From the NCBI RefSeq assembly GCF_051027545.1, contig NZ_CP194902.1, positions 2,542,001-2,606,000 on the forward strand: DNA of 64,000 nucleotides, in the 5' to 3' direction. This document shows, piece by piece, positions 25,945 through 35,325 of this stretch. Position numbers and translations under genes: made by a program. Within the stretch, counting starts at the first letter, position 1. Each line of letters opens with the position of its first letter. The notes below the pieces were generated by a model. It was not told the origin of the DNA. It worked only from the letters and a program-made list of their open reading frames with translations, and ran no database searches. This DNA is from Methylocaldum sp002005105 (GTDB lineage: Bacteria > Pseudomonadota > Gammaproteobacteria > Methylococcales > Methylococcaceae).

Positions 25945-27189
25945 ATGGATTACCAGCACATTCGGCTTCCTGCCGGCGGCGAAAAAATCAGCGTTCGGGA
26001 CGGCAAGCTTCGTGTTCCTGACGAGCCCGTCGTCGGCTACGTCGAAGGCGACGGCATCGGCCCGGATATTACGCGCGCATCCCTCCGCGTTTGGAACGCA
26101 GCGGTCGCCAAAGCATACGGCGGGGCGCGCAAAATCCATTGGTGCGAGCTCTTTCTCGGAGAAAAAGCCGCTGCACTCTACGGCAACGCTTTTCCCGACG
26201 AAGCGGTGCACGCGCTAAAGGACTTGGTCGTATCCATCAAAGGTCCTTTGACGACCCCTGTGGGTGGGGGAATGCGGTCCATCAACGTGTCCCTTCGACA
26301 AACCCTTGATCTTTACGCATGCGTTCGCCCGGTACGCCATTTTCCGGGAGTGCCGTCGCCCCTGCGTCATCCCGAAGCGGTGGATGTGGTCATCTTTCGG
26401 GAAAACACCGAGGATGTTTACGCAGGCGTCGAATATCCGGCGGGATCGCCCGAAGCCTTTAAACTCGAGCGTTTTCTGAAACAAGAGCTCAAGGCAGATT
26501 TCCATGAGGGCAGTGCTCTCGGGGTGAAACCGGTGAGCGAATTCGGAAGCAAGCGGCTGATCCGCAAAGCCATCCGCTATGCGCTCGATCACGGGCGGAA
26601 GAGCGTTGCCTTGATGCACAAAGGCAATATCATGAAATTCACCGAGGGCGCGTTCCGGAACTGGGGTTACGAACTCGCTCGTACGGAGTTCGCCGGTCAG
26701 ACCATCACCGAAGAGGAATTGAACAGATTCCATGGCGGCAAACAGCCGGATGGCAAGATCGTCATCAAGGACCGCATCGCCGATATCATGTTCCAGCAGA
26801 TGCTGCTTCGTCCCGAAGAGTTTGACGTCATCGCTACGCTCAACTTGAACGGCGATTATCTTTCGGATGCGGTCGCGGCGGAAGTAGGAGGTGTTGGTAT
26901 TGCGCCGGGAGGCAACATCGGCGATTTCATCGCCGTATTCGAAGCAACCCATGGTTCCGCGCCCAAATACGCCGGCCAGGACAAAGCTAATCCCGGCTCA
27001 CTGCTCTTCAGCGGGGTAATGTTGCTTGAATACCTGGGATGGCACGAAGCCGCGAAAACGGTAGAAAACGCTTATAGTGCCGTTGTCGGCCAGAAGATCG
27101 TCACTTACGACTTTGCACGGCAGATGGAAGGCGCACGCGAGGTGAAAACCAGCGAGTTCGCCGAAGCCTTAGTAGCGGCGATGGGTTGA
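25945..27189 (+). CDS. icd: Isocitrate dehydrogenase (NADP+)
   Basis: A TCA-cycle enzyme, 414 residues from ATG 25945, chosen because GGAGG lies five bases before it (an ATG at 25933 is also in frame). It is of the E. coli type: the phosphorylatable serine in MRSINVSLRQ, catalytic FRENTEDVYAG, and the NADP-selecting HGSAPKYAGQDKANPGS. A strong terminator follows. Confidence 0.96.
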   Translation: MDYQHIRLPAGGEKISVRDGKLRVPDEPVVGYVEGDGIGPDITRASLRVWNAAVAKAYGGARKIHWCELFLGEKAAALYGNAFPDEAVHALKDLVVSIKGPLTTPVGGGMRSINVSLRQTLDLYACVRPVRHFPGVPSPLRHPEAVDVVIFRENTEDVYAGVEYPAGSPEAFKLERFLKQELKADFHEGSALGVKPVSEFGSKRLIRKAIRYALDHGRKSVALMHKGNIMKFTEGAFRNWGYELARTEFAGQTITEEELNRFHGGKQPDGKIVIKDRIADIMFQQMLLRPEEFDVIATLNLNGDYLSDAVAAEVGGVGIAPGGNIGDFIAVFEATHGSAPKYAGQDKANPGSLLFSGVMLLEYLGWHEAAKTVENAYSAVVGQKIVTYDFARQMEGAREVKTSEFAEALVAAMG

Positions 27190-27203
27190 GTGCCGGGCAC
27201 AAA

Positions 27204-27232
27204 AAAAGCAGGGCGGTTGCCGCCCTGCTTTT
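27204..27232. terminator. Bidirectional terminator between icd and the small periplasmic gene
   Basis: A 13-bp perfect stem (AAAAGCAGGGCGG with CCGCCCTGCTTTT) and a 3-base loop, with A/T tracts on both sides, so it can serve both icd and the convergent gene ending at 27274. A smaller inverted repeat (CCTGTCT/AGACAGG) follows near 27243-27262. Confidence 0.92.
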
Positions 27233-27273
27233 ATACTTCCAGCCTGTCTCAAGACAGACAGGTTGCAGGCATC

Positions 27274-27636
27274 TTATTTGATGCCGGCGTTGACCTTTTC
27301 CATGGCGGCGGCGGCTTCGCTCAAGAGCGGTGCGGCTTCGGACGTGTTTCCGGCTGCGCAAAGGTCTTGGGCTTGCCGAACCTTCTTCATGGCGTCCTGC
27401 AAGGGCTTGCCAGCCGCGTCGCCGGTGATTTCCTTATAGTTCTGCTTGGTCTGCTTGATGGCAGACAGGCAGCCGTCCTTGTCGCCAGCGGTTGCAGCGG
27501 CCTGGGCTTCCTTGGTGGTCTGGACGGTCTTGACCATGAATTCCTTTACGCCAGCGGCGTTTTCGGCGGCAATGGCGCTACCCATCGTGCCGGTCAACAA
27601 CAAAGCGCCCAGAACTAAGGTTTTGTTCATTTTCAT
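27274..27636 (-). CDS. Small helical periplasmic protein of unknown function
   Basis: The 120-residue protein from ATG 27636 has a clear signal peptide (MKMNKTLVLGALLLTGTMGS, cut after AIAA). The mature part is alpha-helical, rich in Ala, Lys and Gln, with two cysteines (GDKDGCLSAI and AQDLCAAG) in similar helical settings, suggesting two related hairpins joined by a disulfide. It recalls small metal-binding helical proteins, but it lacks their histidines, so no function is assigned. Confidence 0.7.
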   Translation of the reverse strand: MKMNKTLVLGALLLTGTMGSAIAAENAAGVKEFMVKTVQTTKEAQAAATAGDKDGCLSAIKQTKQNYKEITGDAAGKPLQDAMKKVRQAQDLCAAGNTSEAAPLLSEAAAAMEKVNAGIK

Positions 27637-27870
27637 TCTCTTGCGTTCTCCTCTGGCTATTCCTGGAATAACCAAACAAATGTCACGATTGCTTATTGAG
27701 TGCTGATGCATACGCCGCCATTGCCATACCGCGTTTCGCGGAAGCTTCCAGGTCGCGAGCTCCTGCGATGGCGTCGATCGAGGAAAGGCGTAAAGCCGTC
27801 CATGCAGTCAACGGGCGTCAATGGTAAAAGACTTTCCGGATATTGTCATGCTTTCGTCTTTGGAAATTTT

Positions 27871-30800
27871 TCAGCCTACCCGTCGATCGCCGTTTTTCGA
27901 AAGTAGATAGTCCAGCCACATCGTCGACAGTTTCTCCTGTACCGAGTTCTGGCGCAGGCGTGCGTACAAGTTGGGAAAATCGACCCGGTCCAGGTCTTGA
28001 TCCTGGTTGTAGCAGGAGTACACGAAATACTCCTTGCCGCTGTCCGGTTCCACATGCTTGCACAGACACTGCGCGCAGACGCCCTTCATCATGCACTGCA
28101 TCGGCGAGTTGATCGAGCCAATGGCGGAGTGATGAGCCTTGAGATACGGCTGGAGGACGCCGTAACGGGCTGCTTTGACCGCCGCCATCATGCGGTCGGA
28201 GCCGATGACGATCATGTGGTCGACGTCGTCCATGTGGATCGGAGTCGGACCCAGTTCGCCCTTCGCGTAAGCCAGCATCGCTTCGACGATGTTGCCGACG
28301 AAGGTTTTGTCCTGGGGGCGCAGCGGCGGTATGGGCTCTGCTCCTGGGAGATTATCGACCGACCAGACCACCACATCCGAGGCCGCTTCGATTTCCCGAA
28401 TCTTGAACACGTCTTCGCGCTTCCGATAGCCGGCGAAATAGATGACATGGCTGCCCGCCGCGCGCAGCGCTTTGCCGATGGAGAACAGCACCGCATTGCC
28501 CAGGCCGCCGCCGGCGAGGAGGACCGTTTGCCCGGCGTGAATTTCAGTGGGGGCGCCGGTGACCCCCATCACCACGATGGGGTCGCCGGGCTTCCACATC
28601 GCGCAGAGCTTGGACGACGAACCCATTTCCAGAGCGATCAGGGATATGAGGCCTTGTTCCTTGTCGACCCAGGCGCCGGTCAATGCCAGGCCTTCGGCGA
28701 CCAGCACCGTATCGTCCACGACGGGTGCGAGCGCTTCGAAGTTTTGAACGCGGTAGAACTGGCCCGGGCAGAAGTGCTTCGCGGCCAGCGGAGCCCTTAC
28801 GATGACTTCGACGATGTTCGGGGTGACCCGATTGATTTCTACGATACGCGCCAGCAGCATGTCGTCGAGCCTGTGCTGGAACTCTCGCAGATTCGCAAGG
28901 CGCTGGGGCTGCTGGGCTCGATCGAGCGCGGCGAGCTCCTTTTCGTACAGTTTGACGATGTAAGGATATCCGTCCTTGGCGCTGGCCATGGCTTTCACCA
29001 CGTTGCCGGCATAGACCGGGTGGTTGTCGCCGTAGAACGTGATGAACTTGCCGTGGCGGCGGTACGAGGTGAACGGCGCAGGCTTGCCGATCTTGGGAAC
29101 GGCGGTGTCTTTGACCGGTTCCAGCTCCGGAATTTCGCTCAGCCAATTGGGTTCGTAGCGCTGATAGAACTTCTGGTCCATCTCGAAGGAATCCGGATGC
29201 TCGGATTCGTAGATGGTATTGGGCGAGGTTCCCGCGGCGACGAACAGGCTGCGCAACGGGACTTCGAGGTTGCCGGCTTTTTGCCAGCGGCCATCCTGTT
29301 CCTCCAGTTTTTCGAAGCGCACGGCGCGGAGATGTCCGTATTTGTCCTCCAGGGCCTCGAGCGGGTTCATGCCCTCGGCCAGCAGAATGCCTTCGTCCAT
29401 GGCTTCCTTGATTTCCTCGTGATTCTGCCGGTAAGCGGGTGAATCCTTCATGCCCTTGCGGTAGAACAGCGTGACGCCTCCCCAGGCATTCAGCAAGGGG
29501 AGGAAATCGGGCTTTTCCCCGGCGGCTTGTGCCCTTTGGCGTTCTGCCTGCACGGCCTTGGCATGACCCAAAAACTCGTCGAGGATCAGCAATTCTTCCT
29601 CGTCGTAGCGGGCGCGTACGGTTTCCTCGCCGAAGGCGGCGCACAGCTTTTCGTAGCGTTGCATGATCTTTTCGACCTGCACCGGATAGTAGGCCAAAAG
29701 CTCGGTGGCGGTGTCGATGGCGGTCAAGCCGCCGCCGATCACGCCGGCCGGGAGGCGCACTTGCAGATTGGCCAGCGACGACTCCTTGGCGGCCCCGGTC
29801 AATTGCAGCGCCATCAAGAAGTCCGACGCCTTGCGGATGCCGCGAATCAAATTGTTCTTGATGTCGATGAGCGTGGGTTTGCCGGCGCCCGAAGCGATGG
29901 CAATGTGGTCGAAACCGAGATCCCAGGCTTCGTTGATCGTGAGAGTGCCGCCGAAGCGCACGCCGCCGTAGCAGCGGAAGCTGTGACGCCGCAACAGGGT
30001 CAGATAAATGACTTTCAGGAAGTTCTTGTCCCAGCGCACCGTGATGCCGTATTCGGCCACGCCGCCGAAGCCCAGCATGATGCGTTTGTCCAAATCCTCG
30101 TACAACTCTCGGAAATCATGGATGGGGCGGGGCGGATGGGTCTCGTCTCCGACGATGTCTTTGGGCAGCGGTTCGATCTTGAGGCCGTCGATACCGACCA
30201 CGCCGAAGCCTTCGTTGGTCAAATAATGAGCCAGCGTGTAGCCGGCGGGCCCCATGCCGGCCACCAGCACGTTCTTGCCGTTGTAGGGAAGGGCGTACGG
30301 CCGCTTGACGTTGAGCGGATTCCAGCGGGTCAGGAGGCTGTAAATCTCGAAGCCCCACGGCATGAACAAAACGTCGGTGAGGACGTTGGTCTCGATCTGC
30401 GGAATATTGACAGGCTCGGTTTTCTGATAGATGCAGCCCTTCATGCAGTCGTTGCAGATGCGGTGGCCGGTGCCGGGGCAGAGCGGGTTGTCGACGGTGA
30501 TCAAGGCCAGCGCGCCGATGTTGTCGCCTTGCCGCTTGACGACGTGCATCTCGGAAATTTTTTCCTCCAGCGGGCAGCCGGTAATGGTCACGCCGAGCGG
30601 ATTGGTCTTGTACGTGCCGTCCTTCTTGTTGCGCATGCCCTTGGAGCACGAGTCGGTATCCCGGTCGTGGCAATAAATGCAGTGGTCGACTTCGTACAAC
30701 ACGCGCCGTTCGGGAAAACGTGGATCGGTAAGGCCGAATCCTTCGCGCCTCCTGTGGTGTTCCTCGGGGGCCGCCCATACGCTGTAGCCGTCCGCCGAGC

Positions 30801-31584
30801 GCGTCTCGTGATGAACCAGATGATTGAAATCGGTCTTGGCCGGGAACTTGAAGCTGGCCCACCCTTGGACTTGGGCTTTGAGCTCGGGAATTTGCGTAGC
30901 TGCATAGGTCCAGCGTTGGACCAGATCCAGCAGCGCCTTCACCAGGTCTTCGTCGCTCTTGCCCAGCAGACCGGCAAAGCGCGCCTCGGTATCCGGATCG
31001 GTGGCAAGAGTACGGCGCAATTCGGCGATTTCCCTTCCGCTCACCGACGCATCTTGATGCCAGCGGTGCAAGCGTGCGCCTAAGACGGCAACCGCTTTTT
31101 CCCGGTCCGATTCGATCAACACGGGTTCGGCGATTCGGAGCAAGGACTCGAAGTCCGCCTGGATACCGGCGATATTCCAGCTTTCCAGCGCCTGATTCTT
31201 GAACAGTCCCGCGACCTTCCCGACGATCTCGTTGCGGTACAGGAAGATGCTGTCGAACTCGTCGCGGATCGCCTGTATTTGCGTGTCCCGTTCGGACGAT
31301 ACGCCGAACAGCCGCGCCACGAAAGTACCGACATAGGGCGCCATTTTGACCAGGACATCCGAAATCTTTTCGGGCGGCATGCCTTCGCCTTGGCATGCGC
31401 GATAACGCTCGAATTCGGCGAATAGGGCCGGATCGTGGTTGCGGACCGTTGCGTCGAAGACGTCTGACAAGTCCTTGAGCCGTTCCGGTTCGTACAAATC
31501 AGCATAGTTAAAGCCGGATATGCCTAGGGTCAAAACGGATGCGGCGCTTAGGCCCGTATCGGAGCGAACGGAGTGATCGGTCAT
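27871..31584 (-). CDS. Fused iron-sulfur flavoprotein, GltD/NfnB-like plus NfnA/PyrK-like
   Basis: A single 1237-residue chain. Residues 1-290 are a helical region I do not recognise. Residues ~300-385 hold two ferredoxin-like cysteine groups (C302, C305, C313, C337; C369, C377, C380, C384), as in the GltD/NfnB family. Residues ~435-800 are an FAD/NAD(P) reductase with GMGPAG and a second dinucleotide fold GGGLTAIDTATE. Residues ~905-1205 are a ferredoxin-reductase-like module (FCPGQFYRV, LLAGGGLGNAV) ending in a cysteine cluster (C1164, C1170, C1173, C1175, C1191) like the [2Fe-2S] site of PyrK/NfnA. NfnAB is a two-subunit transhydrogenase that bifurcates electrons between NADPH, NAD+ and ferredoxin; here both halves are one protein. 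Activity is inferred, not shown. It is probably monocistronic. Confidence 0.8.
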   Translation of the reverse strand: MTDHSVRSDTGLSAASVLTLGISGFNYADLYEPERLKDLSDVFDATVRNHDPALFAEFERYRACQGEGMPPEKISDVLVKMAPYVGTFVARLFGVSSERDTQIQAIRDEFDSIFLYRNEIVGKVAGLFKNQALESWNIAGIQADFESLLRIAEPVLIESDREKAVAVLGARLHRWHQDASVSGREIAELRRTLATDPDTEARFAGLLGKSDEDLVKALLDLVQRWTYAATQIPELKAQVQGWASFKFPAKTDFNHLVHHETRSADGYSVWAAPEEHHRRREGFGLTDPRFPERRVLYEVDHCIYCHDRDTDSCSKGMRNKKDGTYKTNPLGVTITGCPLEEKISEMHVVKRQGDNIGALALITVDNPLCPGTGHRICNDCMKGCIYQKTEPVNIPQIETNVLTDVLFMPWGFEIYSLLTRWNPLNVKRPYALPYNGKNVLVAGMGPAGYTLAHYLTNEGFGVVGIDGLKIEPLPKDIVGDETHPPRPIHDFRELYEDLDKRIMLGFGGVAEYGITVRWDKNFLKVIYLTLLRRHSFRCYGGVRFGGTLTINEAWDLGFDHIAIASGAGKPTLIDIKNNLIRGIRKASDFLMALQLTGAAKESSLANLQVRLPAGVIGGGLTAIDTATELLAYYPVQVEKIMQRYEKLCAAFGEETVRARYDEEELLILDEFLGHAKAVQAERQRAQAAGEKPDFLPLLNAWGGVTLFYRKGMKDSPAYRQNHEEIKEAMDEGILLAEGMNPLEALEDKYGHLRAVRFEKLEEQDGRWQKAGNLEVPLRSLFVAAGTSPNTIYESEHPDSFEMDQKFYQRYEPNWLSEIPELEPVKDTAVPKIGKPAPFTSYRRHGKFITFYGDNHPVYAGNVVKAMASAKDGYPYIVKLYEKELAALDRAQQPQRLANLREFQHRLDDMLLARIVEINRVTPNIVEVIVRAPLAAKHFCPGQFYRVQNFEALAPVVDDTVLVAEGLALTGAWVDKEQGLISLIALEMGSSSKLCAMWKPGDPIVVMGVTGAPTEIHAGQTVLLAGGGLGNAVLFSIGKALRAAGSHVIYFAGYRKREDVFKIREIEAASDVVVWSVDNLPGAEPIPPLRPQDKTFVGNIVEAMLAYAKGELGPTPIHMDDVDHMIVIGSDRMMAAVKAARYGVLQPYLKAHHSAIGSINSPMQCMMKGVCAQCLCKHVEPDSGKEYFVYSCYNQDQDLDRVDFPNLYARLRQNSVQEKLSTMWLDYLLSKNGDRRVG

Positions 31585-31831
31585 GATTGTCGAGATCGCG
31601 TGGGTTGATGAAACTTCTTTTTCGTCAGCGTTGCCAGAAGACGGACGGATTTTCGTGAAAAATGTGTGAAATTTTATGCTGAATCGATGGTCGAGTCGAT
31701 CATGGGCACTGTTCGAGACATTACAGGGTCATTAAGAAACATAGGTATCGCCCCCGTTTCCTTCCAGGTTGAAGCGGGCGCCGCTAAGGTGTAGGTTAGG
31801 CGCCGAACTATCATTGCCAGGTCCTCGCTCC

Positions 31832-33430
31832 ATGAATTCCCTATACCAGACTCTTCTGCAATCCGATTCCAAGGAACCGCCGGTCGTTCGTTCCGCCGCG
31901 CCGGGCGCAACCGGAGAGGGTGTCATCGATGTTTCGACGTTTCAGGCCATCGAAGTCGATAAGCTGTTCGACAGCATCAATCACGCCGCCACGATCACCG
32001 GTCAGGCAACCCTTTATCGCTCGCTGGTCCAGCCGCTGGCGTCGGCGGACCTCATTCGGGCCAAGCAGGACGCGGTTCGGGAAATCGAATCCGACAAGGC
32101 GCTTCGAGACTCGTTGGAAACCCTGATCAAACAGGCGAAGTCGCTGGAAGATGACTTTTACGGTTTATTATTCGGCACGTTCATGGGGCTCATGAGTTCG
32201 CCCGCGCACAAGCTGGAAATCGAGGGCTACGGTTATGAGACCTATAAAAAAGGCACTCGGTTCATGCTCAATCTGGTGGAGGCGGCAAACCGGTTTCCGA
32301 AGCCGAACAGCGAGTACCTGGGCCTATTGATCGACGACTTGCGGCGCTTTGCCCATTCGCGCGCCTATGCCCTGATGAAGGGGCCGGTGTACCGGACCGA
32401 GAAAGATGTCCGCTCCAAGGCGGAGAAACCCTGGTATACCCCGGCGATCCGCTTTCGGCCGTCACTGTTCAAGCCGGTGGGGCTCGCGGTCGCGGCCATC
32501 CTCCTGGTGCTGACTTTGGAATTCGTGCCGTTGCTGCTCGATCTGGCGGTTTCGATCGCGCCGGTATTTTGGCTGTTCCTGCTTCCCATCAGCTTCGTTT
32601 ACATCCCCATCGTCGGCGGTTTCGATCGCGATGGCTGCATCTATCCGCTCCGCGACATCTTCAAACGGTCCGAGGACGTGCAAAACACGCTGGATTCGCT
32701 GGGCAAGCTGGACGAGCTCTTGAGCTTCGTCCGCCTCAAGGAATCCTTCCACCACTCCGTGGTCTTGCCCAAGATCGTCGAGGCCGAGCGCCATTCGCTG
32801 GTGCTCAAAGGCGTGCGGAATCCGGTGCTGAGCAAGGACAATCCCGACTACGTGCCCAACGACATCAGCCTGAAAAACACGCGGCTGACCTTCATCACCG
32901 GACCGAACAGCGGCGGCAAGACGGCGTTCTGTAAAACCCTGGCGCAGAGCCAGTTGCTCGCGCAAATCGGATGCTATGTGCCGGCTCAGGAAGCGGAACT
33001 GACCGTCGCGGACCGCATCTTTTACCAGGTCCCCGAAATCAGCCACCTCGCCGACGGTGAAGGGCGCTTCGGCACCGAACTCAAGCGGACCAAGGACATT
33101 TTCCTCGCAACGACGCCGAAAAGCCTGGTGATCATGGACGAACTCTCGGAAGGCACGACCCACGAGGAAAAGATCGAGATTTCCATGAATATCCTGGACG
33201 GGTTCTATCAGAAAGGCAGCAACACCATTTTGATCACCCACAACCACGAACTGGTCGATGCTTATCAGCAGAAAGAAATCGGATTGGCGAGGCAGGTCGA
33301 GTTCAAGAACGAGCAGCCGACTTACCGGGTGGTCGAAGGCATTTCGAGGGTCAGCCACGCGGATCGGGTGGCTCGCAAGATCGGTTTTTCGAAAGAGGAT
33401 ATCGCCCGGTATTTATCCGGTGGCAGATAA
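31832..33430 (+). CDS. Membrane-anchored MutS-like ATPase
   Basis: The 532-residue protein combines a helical N-terminal region resembling the MutS core, two or three membrane segments (residues ~214-262), and a C-terminal MutS-type ABC ATPase: Walker A GPNSGGKT (357-364) and Walker B LVIMDELSEGTT followed by the ILITHNHE switch. It lacks the mismatch-recognition and connector domains of MutS, so mismatch repair is unlikely. ATG 31832 is preferred over an in-frame start at 31769. It is divergent from the fused flavoprotein and 9 bases upstream of gloB. Confidence 0.82.
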   Translation: MNSLYQTLLQSDSKEPPVVRSAAPGATGEGVIDVSTFQAIEVDKLFDSINHAATITGQATLYRSLVQPLASADLIRAKQDAVREIESDKALRDSLETLIKQAKSLEDDFYGLLFGTFMGLMSSPAHKLEIEGYGYETYKKGTRFMLNLVEAANRFPKPNSEYLGLLIDDLRRFAHSRAYALMKGPVYRTEKDVRSKAEKPWYTPAIRFRPSLFKPVGLAVAAILLVLTLEFVPLLLDLAVSIAPVFWLFLLPISFVYIPIVGGFDRDGCIYPLRDIFKRSEDVQNTLDSLGKLDELLSFVRLKESFHHSVVLPKIVEAERHSLVLKGVRNPVLSKDNPDYVPNDISLKNTRLTFITGPNSGGKTAFCKTLAQSQLLAQIGCYVPAQEAELTVADRIFYQVPEISHLADGEGRFGTELKRTKDIFLATTPKSLVIMDELSEGTTHEEKIEISMNILDGFYQKGSNTILITHNHELVDAYQQKEIGLARQVEFKNEQPTYRVVEGISRVSHADRVARKIGFSKEDIARYLSGGR

Positions 33431-33439
33431 GGACGCATT

Positions 33440-34204
33440 ATGCTGGAAATCCTTCAAATCCCCGTACTCAAGGACAACTACGTTTACCTGATCCACGACA
33501 GCCAAACCGGCGAGACGGCGGCGGTCGATCCCGCCGAGGCCGATCCGGTTTTGGAGGCGCTCGCCGCTTACGGATGGACGCTGACTCATGTCCTGAACAC
33601 CCATCATCACGGCGATCACGTGGGCGGCAACCTGGCGCTGAAGCGCCGGACGGGCTGTCGGATAGTGGGTTCGGAGCGGGACCTCAAGCGCATTCCAGGT
33701 ATCGATATAGCCGTGGGCGAGACGACGGTTTTGAAAGTTGGAAGCTCCGAGGCTCGCGTGCTCGATGTTCCGGGACACACGCGTGCGCACATCGCGTTCT
33801 GGTTCGCCGGGGCCGATGCGCTATTTTGCGGTGATACGCTGTTCGCCCTGGGATGCGGACGGTTGTTCGAAGGCACGCTGGAAGAAATGTGGCGCTCGCT
33901 CTCGAAGCTGCGCGCCTTGCCTCCCGAGACCAGGGTTTACTGCGCCCACGAATACACCCAGGCGAACGGCCGATTCGCCTTGACGGTAGAGCCCGGTAAT
34001 GTGGCGCTTCAGCAACGGATGGCGCAAGTCGATGATCTGCGGCGGCAGAACAAGCCTACGGTTCCTTCGACGTTGAAAGAGGAATTGGCGACCAATCCGT
34101 TCCTCCGCCCCGAAAGCGAGGAAATCCGGAGCAACTTGGGAATGATGAACGCCGACCCCTTGGAGGTGTTTGCGGAAACGCGCCGGCGGAAGGATATGTT
34201 TTAA
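33440..34204 (+). CDS. gloB: Hydroxyacylglutathione hydrolase (glyoxalase II)
   Basis: Converts S-lactoylglutathione to lactate and glutathione in methylglyoxal detoxification. It has a metallo-beta-lactamase fold with THHHGDHVGG, a further metal ligand in VPGHTRAHI and FCGDTLFALGCGR, and the glyoxalase II C-terminal helices (CAHEYTQANGRFAL). At 254 residues it is of normal size. It starts 9 bases after the MutS-like gene, so they may be co-transcribed. Confidence 0.94.
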   Translation: MLEILQIPVLKDNYVYLIHDSQTGETAAVDPAEADPVLEALAAYGWTLTHVLNTHHHGDHVGGNLALKRRTGCRIVGSERDLKRIPGIDIAVGETTVLKVGSSEARVLDVPGHTRAHIAFWFAGADALFCGDTLFALGCGRLFEGTLEEMWRSLSKLRALPPETRVYCAHEYTQANGRFALTVEPGNVALQQRMAQVDDLRRQNKPTVPSTLKEELATNPFLRPESEEIRSNLGMMNADPLEVFAETRRRKDMF

Positions 34205-34208
34205 GAGT

Positions 34209-34299
34209 CCTTGTCGGCAAAGGATTGCCGACCTACGACTTGGTAGGGTGGGTTAGCCCTGAGCGTAGCGTTAGCGAAGCCGAAGGGCGTAACCCACCG
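34209..34299. repeat. Adjacent copies of repeat families B and A
   Basis: A half-unit of family B (CTTGTCGGCAAAGGATTGCC ... CCTACG, from 34209) is followed at 34243 by a family A unit (GTAGGGTGGGTTAG to CGTAACCCACC at ~34298). They fill the gap between gloB and the convergent lipoprotein gene. Confidence 0.8.
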
Positions 34300-34320
34300 A
34301 AACGGAGTTTGTTGTCCCCC

Positions 34321-34743
34321 TTATTTCTTCACGTCCTTATCCGCACCCGCCGGAAAGCAAGCTTCCTGAGCGTATTTCTTCGCTTCCTTGTACTTCTCGC
34401 GCAGTTTCGCGGATTCCGGCGGATCGCGGAATTCCGCGCCGCGCTCGCCGGCCATGCTGAATCCGTAGGTGAAAGTCTGCGCCTGGACGAATTCATCGTG
34501 GCTCATCCGGCTCGCGATCTTGTCGACGCTGCACGTGCAGTGATAGAGATTGTTGTAATTCTGGCCGCCATGCTCCTGCATGCATTGCAGGACATATTCG
34601 ACCCTGGCCAGCGTGGGAAAATCGTTGGTTTCCTTTGCTTCTGTTTCGGGGGAGGGCGGAGCGGACGTGCAGCCGGCTGCCAGGATCAGAACGGCGGCCG
34701 TTGCGGGCCACCGGATATTCAAGGGAAAAGCGGGTATTTTCAT
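34321..34743 (-). CDS. Lipoprotein with conserved cysteines, unknown function
   Basis: The 140-residue protein from ATG 34743 has a signal peptide with lipobox AAGC near residue 25. The mature part carries further cysteines in VLQCMQEHGG, YHCTCSVDKIA and QEACFPAG. The segment SVDKIASRMSHDEFVQAQTF looks like a conserved family core. I have the impression of similar small proteins in other methylotrophs, but I cannot confirm this. No cofactor motif such as CxxCH is present. Confidence 0.7.
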   Translation of the reverse strand: MKIPAFPLNIRWPATAAVLILAAGCTSAPPSPETEAKETNDFPTLARVEYVLQCMQEHGGQNYNNLYHCTCSVDKIASRMSHDEFVQAQTFTYGFSMAGERGAEFRDPPESAKLREKYKEAKKYAQEACFPAGADKDVKK

Positions 34744-34821
34744 GCTCAATCGTTCTCGTAAGCCTGTCTCAAAATCGCTACATGATAGTGCAGCGAAAGC
34801 GGAAGGCGCAATTTGTGAAAT

Positions 34822-35280
34822 TCAGTTTTCGACCGCAAAGTCCACGATTTGTTTGAGCTTTTCGTTCATTTGCCGAGCGAATTCGTTCATTTTCGGGTTA
34901 GGCGAACGGGTCGGCAGCAAATGCGTGGTCACGATAACTTTGCCGTTCTCGGAACGGACGGCCACATTGCAGGGCATGTAGATGACGGATTCCGGCGAAA
35001 TTTCCAGCATCTCGCGGGCCAGCGTGAGATTGCAGAACTGAATGGTGTCGTAATCGGGGAAGCTGATGTTCTCGCGCTCCCGGATGACGCTGCCGATCTT
35101 GTTGTGGCCGGTGATGCGGAAATTCCGCTCGGTGATCGCGAGCTCCAACTCGGACAGAACGTCCTGATAAGGTTTGGTAGTCTCGGCTTGATAGTAGAGC
35201 GGCTCGGGATTCTTCGGAGCGGAGCACCCTGGCAGGATGATCAGCAGCAGTGCGACAATCGAACCAAGAAATAAGCGCAT
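34822..35280 (-). CDS. DUF302 domain lipoprotein
   Basis: The 152-residue protein has a lipoprotein signal (ILPGCSAP) and a DUF302 fold, recognised by DYDTIQFCNLTLAREMLEIS and IYMPCNVAVRSENGKV. DUF302 proteins are widespread and of uncertain role; some bind small ligands or metals. It is divergent from the mobA-fdhD gene across 45 bases. Confidence 0.82.
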   Translation of the reverse strand: MRLFLGSIVALLLIILPGCSAPKNPEPLYYQAETTKPYQDVLSELELAITERNFRITGHNKIGSVIRERENISFPDYDTIQFCNLTLAREMLEISPESVIYMPCNVAVRSENGKVIVTTHLLPTRSPNPKMNEFARQMNEKLKQIVDFAVEN

Positions 35281-35325
35281 ACACTAAATAGAAACATATC
35301 GAAACTCGATTTTTAGCTTATCACC

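Noticed and set aside
27997..31083. Two long plus-strand frames (481 and 518 codons) opposite the fused flavoprotein gene
   Set aside because: They are antisense shadows: His/Val/Asp-rich, no domain, while the minus strand has clear cofactor motifs.
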